DNA of 64,000 nt, from positions 59,851,501 to 59,915,500 of the forward strand of contig CM027377.1 in assembly GCA_015680905.1 (NCBI GenBank). The letters are read 5' to 3'. Both the position numbers and the translations under genes were made by a program. This document shows positions 49,101 to 59,017 of this stretch, piece by piece (positions within the stretch are counted from its first letter, which is position 1; every line of letters begins with the position of its first letter). The notes under the pieces were generated by a model. It was not told the DNA's origin and did no database searches. It was given only the letters and a program-made list of their open reading frames with translations. The stretch comes from Coptis chinensis. Its lineage: Eukaryota; Streptophyta; Magnoliopsida; Ranunculales; Ranunculaceae.

Positions 49101-50600
49101 TTGGGCCAGCTTTTCCTTCCCAATTAGTGCTTTATACTAAATTAGAAACCAAACAAAAGTTATAAAGAAAATAAAGAAAAAAATCTAAATTATCTCACCG
49201 TCCATGTGGAGGTGAAAACAAGAGAACTAAACCGTACCCCCGCATGAAATTTTGACTCACCCAAGTCAAAACCCCCAGTCATTCCAGATTTGGCATGTAA
49301 CTTGATTCCGTTATAAAAGTACTACTATATGCTAGACCAGAGGCATTAAGAGAAAGATGAAAGATATCAATTTCATGTGAGAAGCACATGCATTAGAGAA
49401 ACATTTTAAAGAGAGGAAATAAAGACAAAGAACCCCAGTGTACTACTATACCTTCCTTCCATTTCTTTCCTTTGAACTCCTACTTGTAGTTCGAAGTTGA
49501 AGGTGGCAAAGAAAGCAATGGGCAGAGAGGAGAACCATTGTTATGGTCTAAAACTCATAACAGTTTCCATACGCAAATGGTTTCATCTGCTTCTTCTTCT
49601 TTCAATCTTAGTCCACAAGTATCCATGGATTAAACTACTAGTATCCTCATTTGATTCATATTCATCGGTGGCTCTTGCACTAAATTGCAGGGAAAAATTA
49701 GTAAGAACTTTTGATGAAGATTATTTTCAGTAAAACCTCTTGTAATGACAGTGTTAAAAGGGGTCACAAAACTGGGAGGTAGCAGAAAATAAACACACTA
49801 GATTACATAAGTACCTCAAGAAATGAATACCACGATGCACATTGGAATTATAGGTTGAGTAATAGTTTATGTAAAGAGTCCAAAACAGCAGTAGGCTTCT
49901 GAGAAGTTGATGCATTATCCAAGTAGACCAGTTTCGACTTGTTCACATTCTACAACAAAACAAAACAAAACCATCTTAATAAATAAGCCACATACAAGCT
50001 TTAAAAACACTCATGAGCTGCTATTAGCATTTGTCTTAATTTTTTTCTATAATACACCAGCTCATTATACAAGCAAGCACATCCAATACTAACAGTAATA
50101 ACAACACTTGGAAAATCAAATCACAACACATGGAGTAAATAGATCTAACAAAAAACCTAATTTTTTTCGAATCAAATAACTAATAACTATCAAGCAACCT
50201 TCTTTGTATAAAAGATACATCTTTTATCTGATAATCCAAAGTTGGACCAAACGAAAGAGCAACAACCAATTTTAAAAAATTAAAATTAATGCGTAAATTC
50301 GTTACCTTGAGTAGAGCGAACACTTGGTGGAAGAAGCAATGAATTGATACCCTAGAACATAGATCAATTTTAACTTTAGAAACTCGGAATCAATTTTGAA
50401 CAATAATTTAGAGGGGGAAGAGGAAGAGAAGAAGAACAAGAAGGGGAAAGAACAAGAGGGAGGACGACTTACGAAGTGAGGAATCGAAATCTTAGCCGAC
50501 AACACCGCTCCACTGGTTTTTCTTTCTTTTTAGGGCATCGAGGTTTAGATGAAGCGAGAAAAAGACTCATTTGAAGCTTTTCGTTATTTCTTTGTAGTGT
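43111..50600. other. T1 interior, no confident gene
   Basis: AT-rich with simple repeats: (GA)n/(G)n at 43887-43921, poly(A) at 47956-47981, poly(T) at 48978-48998, and CA- and GT-rich stretches at 46640-47000. Several 60-100-codon ORFs occur, including a hydrophobic one at 45467-45757 (minus) and one at 49497-49733 (plus), without conservation evidence. The interior looks like intron-rich genic or captured DNA, but I cannot assemble a gene. Confidence 0.4.
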
Positions 50601-50924
50601 GATTTTTCTTTTTCTTTTTCAACGTAATTCTTCCCCAACTCTAACGTATACTGAAACGTGACAAAATATACAAAAAAATGTTACATAATATTACCAACGG
50701 ATATTTGTATTGCTAACGTATTATAAATGTTTTAAATTACCTAACGGATGTATATGTGTTACTAATGAAAAACCTCATTGGTTGCAAATTAGCCCAAATG
50801 GTGTAGTGTGTGACGGCAAAACCCATATAGTGACGCTATTATGGCGTCACAAATTTTCTGACGTCTATTTGGCGTCACAAAACAGAAAAAGCCCCTGTCA
50901 CAAAAAAGCTGTTATGGTGTAGTG
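50600..50924. mobile_element. clustered CACTA-type ends inside T1
   Basis: Three CACTACA-type termini occur here in the same orientation: CACTACAAAGAAATAACG (minus, end near 50602), CACTACACCATTTGGGC (minus, end at 50808) and CACTACACCATAACAGC (minus, end at 50924). The second is preceded by AACGGAT repeats and the third by GTGACGCC/GGCGTCAC inverted repeats. No matching left ends are seen, so these are remnants. Confidence 0.45.
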
Positions 50925-51318
50925 ACGGTGGGTTTTCTCACTGTTGCAGGAATCCTAAGAGTCGTAGAACTGTAGAAGTTGTGGGGAGAGACCGAGAGAA
51001 TAGCGGGAATCCAATTTGAATGAGTTTCGTACTGTGGATTTTTTTTTCTCGTATTCGACTATTTGGCATAAAGTCATAAACCACGGTAGAAAGTGGAAAA
51101 TTTATATACCACTATTTATGTTTAAGGTAGTGGGGGATGTGGAGTACTCTCATGCTAAAAAAAAAACTAACCATGGTATATGGCCCAACTTATCCCACGG
51201 TTTTCATGTAACTGTGGCATATACTAGTAAACCAATGACCAAAGAAATTTCCGCCGTGGTATATAAGTATTTCCCACGGTTTTTGGAAGAACCGTGGTAT
51301 AAACGTTCTTATTGACCA

Positions 51319-51343
51319 TGGTATATGTGTCATTCTGTAGTAG
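51319..51343 (-). repeat. right terminal inverted repeat of T1
   Basis: Reverse complement of the left repeat with one mismatch. Confidence 0.85.
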
Positions 51344-51405
51344 CCACCCTCAAAACACTGGAAGTCGAGTCAGGCAAGAACGCGACCGCGCCCTCCCACA
51401 GACAA
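51344..51405 (+). repeat. 62-bp direct repeat flanking T1 (right copy)
   Basis: Matches 34829-34890, the 62 bp directly left of T1, at 54 of 62 positions. It is part of the element B minisatellite. Confidence 0.75.
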
Positions 51406-51512
51406 TCTTGAGCGTGCCCACGCCCTTCACCTCCACAGCCACTTCCAGTTCTGATTTTTTTGTAAGTTCTTCTGAGATTGTTTCCAGCAGTTCTAGCGTA
51501 TGGTTGTTTGAT

Positions 51513-52361
51513 ATGAAGTCTCCTCGGATCATACCGGAGCAGTCTTTCGAGGATTTGTTCGCAAGCGACACCTATGGGTCTTGGTTCCACGACTTGATCA
51601 TAACGGCGGGATGGCAGCCTCTAATGGTAAGCTCTAATGAACTTTATTCTCCTGTGCTTACTTCGTATTTCTATGACCATTGTAAGTTTTTCTATCGTAT
51701 GGATGGAGAACAAGTGTTCTCCGTTACCATTGAGGATGAAACAATGGATATAACCAAGTTCTTATTGGCGTTTGCTATTGGGATTTCTATACCTGCTGAG
51801 ATTCAAAACTCATGGGACTATTTGGTTGATAATTTCTATGCCTACAACTATGAGTTTTTACATGAGACCTATGGGGCAGGAATTTTCCATGTAGAGGACC
51901 AAGGACAATATAAAGTAGCCCTTGGTAGTTTGTCCCTTAACGAGGGCATGGTGATGTTTTTTATCATGCTAAACATATTAGGGGAATGGCATTTTTCTTC
52001 TGCGAATGACGCCACTTGTGACATTTCCTTTGCTCTAGCTGAGGGACGTATGCTTTATGACCTTCCCCAGACCTTAGTGTCTAGTTTAGCCCTAGCCCAT
52101 AGTATGAGGCATAAGTATGTTCTTATGCTTGTCTTAGTTTGTCATATCATGCTATGTTTATATCTTGCATTTTGTGCCCGTTTCACAAATTGGGTTGGGG
52201 TTGACATTGTGCGACCCACCAACTACATTATACGCTCATTCCGTGCAATGACTTGGCCGGGGTGGAGGCTACAACCTAATTGGGCTGCCCCTTACACCCC
52301 ATCCGACCAAGTGGCGCTTAACCGGTTAGCAATTATAGATGATAAATGGCGTGAGGCCTGA
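51513..52361 (+). CDS. ORF Y of element B, open 282-aa env-position protein
   Basis: The only long, uninterrupted retroelement ORF in the window. I take the start MKSPRIIPEQSFEDLF because C has MTSPIVIPEQSFEDLM at the same place; the open frame extends upstream only into T1 sequence. It contains a Trp-rich N-terminal region, GQYKVALGSLSLNEG, a hydrophobic MVMFFIMLNILGEW segment, LAHSMRHKYVLMLVLVCHIM (a second hydrophobic segment that could span a membrane), VRPTNYIIRSFRAMTWPGW and a C-terminal APYTPSDQ...DDKWREA. It is of the 'putative plant transposon protein' type seen after pol in Athila-like elements. The function is unknown; envelope-like is suggested by position and hydrophobic stretches only. 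Confidence 0.75.
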   Translation: MKSPRIIPEQSFEDLFASDTYGSWFHDLIITAGWQPLMVSSNELYSPVLTSYFYDHCKFFYRMDGEQVFSVTIEDETMDITKFLLAFAIGISIPAEIQNSWDYLVDNFYAYNYEFLHETYGAGIFHVEDQGQYKVALGSLSLNEGMVMFFIMLNILGEWHFSSANDATCDISFALAEGRMLYDLPQTLVSSLALAHSMRHKYVLMLVLVCHIMLCLYLAFCARFTNWVGVDIVRPTNYIIRSFRAMTWPGWRLQPNWAAPYTPSDQVALNRLAIIDDKWREA

Positions 52362-54227
52362 CATATTATCATGGCATGGCAGGATGCCAAGGAACCTTAA
52401 TTCTTTATTGAGGAGGAGGACAACGTGTAAATGCTGGATATGAGGTAAGTTTTTATTTTTGTTCGTGTCTGCTTATGTCCCAAGCAAGTTAATTCTTGTT
52501 AACCACATAACGGATGGGACTCATATAGAGTTGCGTCAGTCTTTATTTATCTATATTAGTATGTTTTAAATTTGTTTTGCAGGTGTTCTCCAATTTTCAT
52601 GCGTTTCCATGGTATTTCCTACCCTTCTTATTTTAATACTTTGAGGACAAAGCATGTTCTTGTTTGGGGGTAGCATAGAAACATGCGTAAATTAAGATAC
52701 CTATTAGGATAATACATGTATAATATGCACTTGTTTTATAGTAAAAAAATTAAAAAAAAATCATAAATATAAATAAAAAGTTTATGTTATACACTTAGGA
52801 ATATTGGTATTGTTTCTTTCTCTATGATGATAATAGTCTAGATATTTCACATTAGCTCTTATATTATAATAGTTTTTAGAAATTTAGGTTAATATGTAGG
52901 TAATAATCATTTCATCTTTCTATAAATATATTGCATGAGTATCTATGATTGTTTGGCAGTAAGTTTCTGAAATCTAGGCTAGAGTACTTATTCTACAAAT
53001 CCAGTGAGAATATAGCCTAAAGTCTTATATGAGTGAAATATTTGAGAAATGACACAAGGGAGAAGTAAATTCTGAATAGAGAAATCACACGTCCACTTGC
53101 TTGATCACTATATCATATCCTAAGCGAGAATTTATGCCCTCTTTGGATCGATATAGCCAGAAATTCTAACCTATATGAAATTATTTCCACTAGTCTCCCC
53201 TATGAGCCTTTCTTTAGCCTTTCATAAACCGCAAATCCTTTACCCTTTTATACAAAACAAAATAAAAATAAAAATTAGCCTACCCATCTTTGAATGAGTC
53301 TGAGAATAAAGATGAAATGAAGAATAGGAAAACGAAACACCTGTGAAACCAAGAATTTATTAGTTCCTTCAAATAAGAAAAGAAAGTTCCATCCAAAGAA
53401 AAGAAAAATAAAATAAAATAAAAAATTAGAACTCCAAAAACATAATCAAAGGAGTCAAAAGCCAGAAGAAAAAAAAATAGCTAAGGATGGAAACAAAATG
53501 TAGAAGCAAAGTAAAGAACAAGGTTTTCTCTAGTTACATAATATGAAGACTCTATCATCTCAAACTTATCCTTTTTGAATATCCATTTCCTTCATTCTTA
53601 AACCATCACCTAATCCCCGCAACACCTAATAAATACCTCTAACTCAATTAGGAATAGGTTAGTGTGATAGTAAGTGGCAGATGTGTTTAATCGACTTTAG
53701 CTTCCTTGTGTGTCATTGAGATTGTAAGGTAAAGTGTGCCCACTGTACACTGGAGTGAGCAAAACTTTAGTGGAAAAATCAAAGTGGTTTTTGTCTTGAC
53801 ATATATGTGAGGACCTACTTAAAGACGCTATTTTAAAGTTTCATAAACGGACCTATTATTGCATTTCATAGCATAGTTCATTCTATATATGTTTATTCGC
53901 AGATGATTGATTATTATGCACGTATTAGCTTAGATTTTGACTTGATTATTCTGTATTCATTACTAGTGAAATGTATAGATATCTGAGAATAAAGTAGGAA
54001 ACAGTAATTTTATTTCTTAGTCGTTGTAGTATAGATGAAGTTTGTGAGTACCTTCTCTGGAAAACTCTCATGCGGCTATAACTCATCCACTAGGGAATTC
54101 CTAATGGTTTAAGACCTTGTTGCGTATGGTCAATGCAATCGCACTCAGCGAAAAGAGATTAGTTAGAACTCCATTTTTGGTCACTTATATTAATTTCTCA
54201 TATTTGCTTGAGGACAAGCAAAATGTT
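52362..54227 (+). other. element B 3' noncoding region
   Basis: No gene. A PPT-like module TTGAGGACAAAGCAT...TGTTTGGGGGTAG lies at 52641-52673, 280 bp after ORF Y. The dyad CCACTAGGG-AATT-CCTAATGG lies at 54087-54107. Matches A, C and E throughout. Confidence 0.75.
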
Positions 54228-54241
54228 GTTTGGGGGTGGTT
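54228..54241 (+). promoter_or_regulatory. polypurine tract of element B
   Basis: GTTTGGGGGTGGTT before the 3' LTR, after TTGAGGACAAGC. Confidence 0.88.
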
Positions 54242-55551
54242 TGATAAGAGCCCAAAACTGCAGTTTTAACCCTTTAATATCATTACATTTAGACCAATTA
54301 TGTGTATAATAAATATGAGTTAGTACTGTTTACGTGCGTTTATGTATTTTAGGCATTGGTGTCAAATATGTGAAGAAACATGTCACTTTTGCGAGATAAA
54401 GGAACAAAGGTTGGTTGCTAAGAAGTTCTATGGTGAAAGTCCAAGATTCAAAGAGAAAAAGCCTTTTTAAAGCCTGCTCAAAGCTAAAAAGTCAAAGTCA
54501 ACGCGGGAAGAAATAGAGCAAAAAAGTCAACAGAATTTCTGCGGGCCGTATCTTTGGACTCAAACCTTGGAATTGGGCCTATTATATGTCAAAATGACCG
54601 GCTTGGAAAGAGATTTCTAACGATCCGAGCCATGACCCAATCAAAGGAGCAAAATTGGACGAAAAAGCTATTGCAGTAATTTTCAGCAGAGAAACCCTTT
54701 TTGGACATTTGTAATTAAGTTTTGGGCTTGATTTAAGGGCCCAAAACATAACTCTAGAGCCCATGCACGAAATTATAAAACTAGCCCTCTCTTATATAAA
54801 GAGGACTAAGGCATAACTCTCAATATACTTAGACTTAGATAGATATACTTAATTAGAGATAGATAGTTAGAACTTAGACTTAGTTATTTGTTTTTCATTA
54901 GTCAATTAGATTAATAAAATCAAAGTTTGTTCTTCATTATGTCTTCTTTTTATTTATATGTTTATGATAGTCTAATGACTTCTAGCTAAACCTCCATTAG
55001 AGGGGTTTGATGAAGCTTGATGAAGACTTAATGTGTTAATTCGAATTACTGCTTTTTAAGAGTTTCACTCTAATAGGTTAGTTGATTCTCCATAAGAATA
55101 GGTTGGACTTCCTCACATGCTAATTATTAGTTGGCATAGATTGCAATGAGTAATTAGGGATCAAACATTTAATCTTATTTGATTAGGATTGCAATAATCT
55201 ACACTAGCATATTAGGAGTACATCAAGTGGATTCAAATTCCCCTAATCCCTTCTCCATATTCACATTTTAATATTCAATTATCGTAGTATAAGTTAAACA
55301 TCTTGTTTAAGTTCAATCGCCATATTAGTATGATTTCAATTCATTACTCTCATTTGTTTTGCTAGAATCGATTAAGCTAGCAGAAACTTACGTTTAAACA
55401 ACTAGGAGTGGAACGAATTCTCTACTCCACATATTTCTCGATAACCGAGAATAGATAATTTTGATATATAGCAAACCAAAAGCATTTAGTTTCACTTATT
55501 CATAGCATAAATAGTTAAGAGTAGGTAAAACTAGTGTTTTACGTATTATCA
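54242..55551 (+). repeat. 3' LTR of element B
   Basis: TGATAAGAGCCC...GTATTATCA, followed by the CCTAG target duplication at 55552-55556. Confidence 0.93.
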
Positions 55552-57542
55552 CCTAGCGTGAGAGTTCTACTTAAGAATACTCTTTATGAATTGTTCTCCT
55601 TACTACCAATTTTGTTGTATTTTGTTTGCTAATGAGGTTTTACGGTATACATATGGTGGACTAAATCTCTGGTTTATGGTAGATTGCCTAAATTTTTTAT
55701 TCGTTGTTTATATTTGCTCTCTTCTAGGATGAAGAAAAAATAGGCGCAAAAGTACATTAGCCCTAAGAAGAAGGGCCAGCAAAAGGAGGATAAAAATACA
55801 GTGGAAGACACTGGGAAAACTGTATTATTATGGGCACGTTGCAATTTGTCAAAGTTGTAAAGGGATTTCTTGATACATTAGAACCGCAAGAAGTAGCTGA
55901 ATTGAGTTCGTCTCCTTTTGGGTTTTTGGTGAATGTGTATGCATTTTCAGTTCCTAGTCAGGTTGGTTCTGCAGATGAGGAACCAAGGATGTCCGAACTT
56001 GTTACCCATGAGAGACTGATTTTGGAAGTGTTGAAGAATAGGGTCTCGAAGCTGACTTATAGAATTAAATATGAATATTTGACTTTTAAGAAGTCTGATG
56101 TTGCGCTTTTTATGGGGTTGTCTACCGATCAGCCTGATGACATGTACTACAGGATGTGTAAGAAGAAACCGATGAAGTTTAGGGAAAAGTATTTTGATGT
56201 TGCTCCCAAAAGTAAGCAGAAAAGTGCGATTTCTCTGGTTGAAATGTTAGAAGCTAAGGCGATGGCAAAGAAAAATTCCATCAATGATGCAGAGTGTTGG
56301 AATGATGTCTATAGACTAAACATGTTGTATGCTCTAGGCTCTTTTCTGATACCCATGAGCCATCGTGGGGTCAGCGTTCAAAATGTGGATGTTGCTGATG
56401 ATTTGGTAGCCTTTGATAGGTTTCCTTGGGGCTATTTTGTATTTGAAGTTATTAAGGATAGTTTGGAGGCTCTTAACAAGGAAATGGAACTTCCGGACCA
56501 GCCCAATTTTAGTTCAGCCCTCCATGGTTGTTTAATAATTTTTAGTCTTTGGATTTTCCTCCGTGTCACTTCTTTGGGTCCACATCGTATGGATGAAAAT
56601 GTTTTCCCTTGGTTGTTAGGATGAGTGGATATTCTAGGGAAAACAACAAGGGGTAGTACCTAGGAAGGGAAATTGAAGAATCAGAAGACTCTAGTGGTGA
56701 GGGAAGAGCTATGTCTTCCAGATTGTGTGAAAGAAAAGATGGTTGTGAAAAATGCACTTGAGGTGGTTAATCGTCTCTGTCATCTGAAGTAGTTAGATTT
56801 TTATTTTGTTTATTTTGTCATATTTCATAATAGCGTTAATTTTGTTGCAGCTTGAAAGGAGTGTTAATACGCACTATGTTAATCTTGACATAGTCTGTGA
56901 AAGTCAGGGGGTAAGTTAATTATTGTTATTCCCTGACTATGCTGACTTTCCAAGTTGTTGTTTGATCAAAATAGTAAATATTAAACAGTATTTCGAATAT
57001 GTACTTGATCATTTTTGTAGGTGTCAGATGATAGGGTAATACGAATTCATCGCGAACCGAAAACAAGTACAATTGGAAGTCGAAAATCAGCAGTTGACCA
57101 AACTCCAGGGCAGAGACAGTTGAATCGTCTTGTGGATCTTAATGGTCCACATGTGGGCTTTGGTACCAAGACTCGATTAACTTCACCAGAACTGTAGGGG
57201 GAAAAAATGCAGCTGGTTATGAGAAGAATGGGTTATGCGGAAAATATATATTGTGGAATCACCGACAACTGCTTCACTCAATGAAGCTTTTTATTATTTT
57301 GAAAAAAATTGTGATTCTCAAGAGTATGTTTGTGTTGATGTTATTGAACAAGGTGCTTTGACGACAGTTGAAGAAGTGGTAGGTACTCAGGTTAATGTCG
57401 CTGAAAAGGTTGGTTTGATATTCAACAATGTATTTTTAGTGCATCTACCAAAAGTCTCATGTTTGCTTTACAAGGTTTTAAAAGTTAGTTTTATATAGGT
57501 GTCATAGATACCTATTTTAGTGACAATTATGTGGTTATGCAG

Positions 57543-57812
57543 AATGAAGGTATTGCAAATAGAAGCAGTTTGTGTGGAAATACACGAGCGGCTATCCTGA
57601 GGGACCATAAAATCTTGGGACAACTGAAGATAAATGAGAGTGGTAAAGATACTGATGATTTAGTGCAAGTGAAATGTAGTGATGATGTTCTAAAAGAGGT
57701 TGTTGTGAAGACAAAGGAATTAGGGATTGGTAGTGGAACCAAGCGAGTGGCTATCCGGATGGACCGCATAGAGAAGTCAAAAGTGATACATACTAACAAA
57801 GATCCAAAAAAG
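57543..57812 (+). repeat. tandem exon unit 1 (90 codons)
   Basis: Acceptor ATGCAG and donor GTAGGT are intact. Open: NEGIANRSSLCGNTRAA...SGTKRVAIRMDRIEKSK. The exon is symmetric (phase 0, 270 nt). Confidence 0.85.
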
Positions 57813-57946
57813 GTAGGTTTTCTGATAAAGTCAATATATAGTTAGTTTGCTACAATGTAAAGAGGCAAGCAACTCCTGGATTTAAAAGTTAGGTTTATAT
57901 AGATGTCATAGATACCTATTTTAGTGACAATTATGTGGTTATGCAG

Positions 57947-58216
57947 AATGAAGGTATTGCAAATAGAAGCAGTTTGTGTGGAAAGACAATAGCGGCTAGC
58001 CTGAGGGCCCGTAATATTTTGAGACAAGTGAGGAAAAATGAGGGTGGTCAAGATACTGATGATTTAGTTCAAGTGAAACGTAGTGATGATGTTCTAAAAG
58101 AAGCTATAGTGAGGACAAAGGAATTAGGGATTGGTAGTGGAACCAAGCAAGTGGCTATCCGGACGGACCGCATAGAGTAGTCAAAAGTGATACGTACTAA
58201 CAAAGATCAAGAAAAG
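57947..58216 (+). repeat. tandem exon unit 2 (90 codons, one stop)
   Basis: Acceptor CAG and donor GTAGGT are intact. TAG replaces AAG in DRIEKSK (near 58178). Confidence 0.85.
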
Positions 58217-58351
58217 GTAGGTTTTCTAATAAAAGTAAGTATATTGTTGGTTTGCAACAATGTAAAGGGGCAAACACCTCCTGGATTTAGAAGTTAGGTT
58301 TATATAGGTGCCATAGATACCTATTTTAGTGACAATTATGTGGTTATGCAT

Positions 58352-58621
58352 AATGAAGGTATTGCAAATAAAAGCGGTTTGTGTGGAAAGACAAGAGCGG
58401 CTAGCCTGAGGGCCCGTAATATTTTGGGACAAGTGAGGGAAAATGAGGGTGGTCAAGATACTGATGATTTAGTTCAAGTGAAACGTAGTAATGATGTTCT
58501 AAAAGAAACTAAAGTGAAGACAAAGGATTTAGGGATTGGTAGTGGAACCAAGCGAGTGGCTATCCGGACGGACCGCATAGAGAAGTCAAAAGTAATACGT
58601 ACCAACAAAGATCAGGAAAAG
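58352..58621 (+). repeat. tandem exon unit 3 (90 codons, acceptor lost)
   Basis: The acceptor reads ATGCAT instead of ATGCAG. The reading frame is open and the donor GTAGGT intact. Confidence 0.85.
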
Positions 58622-58756
58622 GTAGGTTTTCTAATAAAAGTTAATATATTGTTGGTTTGCGACAATGTAAAGGGGCAAGCACCTCCTGGATTTAAAAGTT
58701 AGGTTTATATAGGTGCCATAGATACCTATTTTAGTGACAATTATGTGTTTATGCAA

Positions 58757-59017
58757 AATGAAGGTGTTGCAAATAGAAGTGGTTTGTGTGGAAAGACATG
58801 TTCGGCTAGCATGAGGGCCCATAATATGTCAGGACAAGTGAGGGAAAATGAGGGTGGTAGAGATACAGATGAATTAAAAGAACCTGATGATGTTCTCAAA
58901 GAAACTGCTATGAGGACAAAAGAATTAGGGACTCGTAGTGGAACGAAGCAAGCGGCTATTTGGACGGACCGTAAAGCGAAGTCAAAAGTGAGATGTACCA
59001 ACAATGATGCAGGAAAG
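58757..59017 (+). repeat. tandem exon unit 4 (87 codons, acceptor lost)
   Basis: The acceptor reads ATGCAA. It is the most diverged unit, with a 9-nt in-frame deletion and donor GTCTGA. The frame is open. Confidence 0.85.

Larger units (their letters stand above)
34891..51343. mobile_element. T1: CACTA-like DNA transposon carrying element E
   Basis: Terminal inverted repeats of 25 bp with one mismatch: CTACTACAGAATGACAC at 34891, and its reverse complement ending at 51343, followed on both sides by TATACCA. Both ends carry many subterminal copies of ACCGTGGTATAT in both orientations (34920-35190 and 51080-51330), the arrangement typical of CACTA (En/Spm) elements. The outermost CA of a canonical CACTA end is not seen, and no clean 3-bp target duplication is visible, so the class is probable, not certain. 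Without E it is about 9.4 kb. I recognise no transposase, so it may be non-autonomous. Confidence 0.7.
26987..55551 (+). mobile_element. Element B: Athila-type element (gag-pro-ORF X-ORF Y, no RT or integrase)
   Basis: LTRs are 26987-28281 and 54242-55551. The element is tRNA-Asp primed and carries decayed gag and protease, the same replacement ORF as A, ORF X, ORF Y and the usual 3' noncoding region. DNA transposon T1, containing element E, splits it at 34891-51343. Without these it is about 12.1 kb. RT, RNase H and integrase are missing, while the sequence that follows integrase in C is present right after the replacement ORF, so this is a structural class and not a nested disruption. Confidence 0.92.

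Noticed and set aside
51312..51512. N-terminal extension of ORF Y of B
   Set aside because: Begins in the T1 end and crosses the minisatellite; the start shared with C is the ATG at 51513.
57842..58822. Minus-strand ORFs repeated in the tandem exon region
   Set aside because: Repeat with the 405-bp unit only because they are antisense to the exon-intron units.
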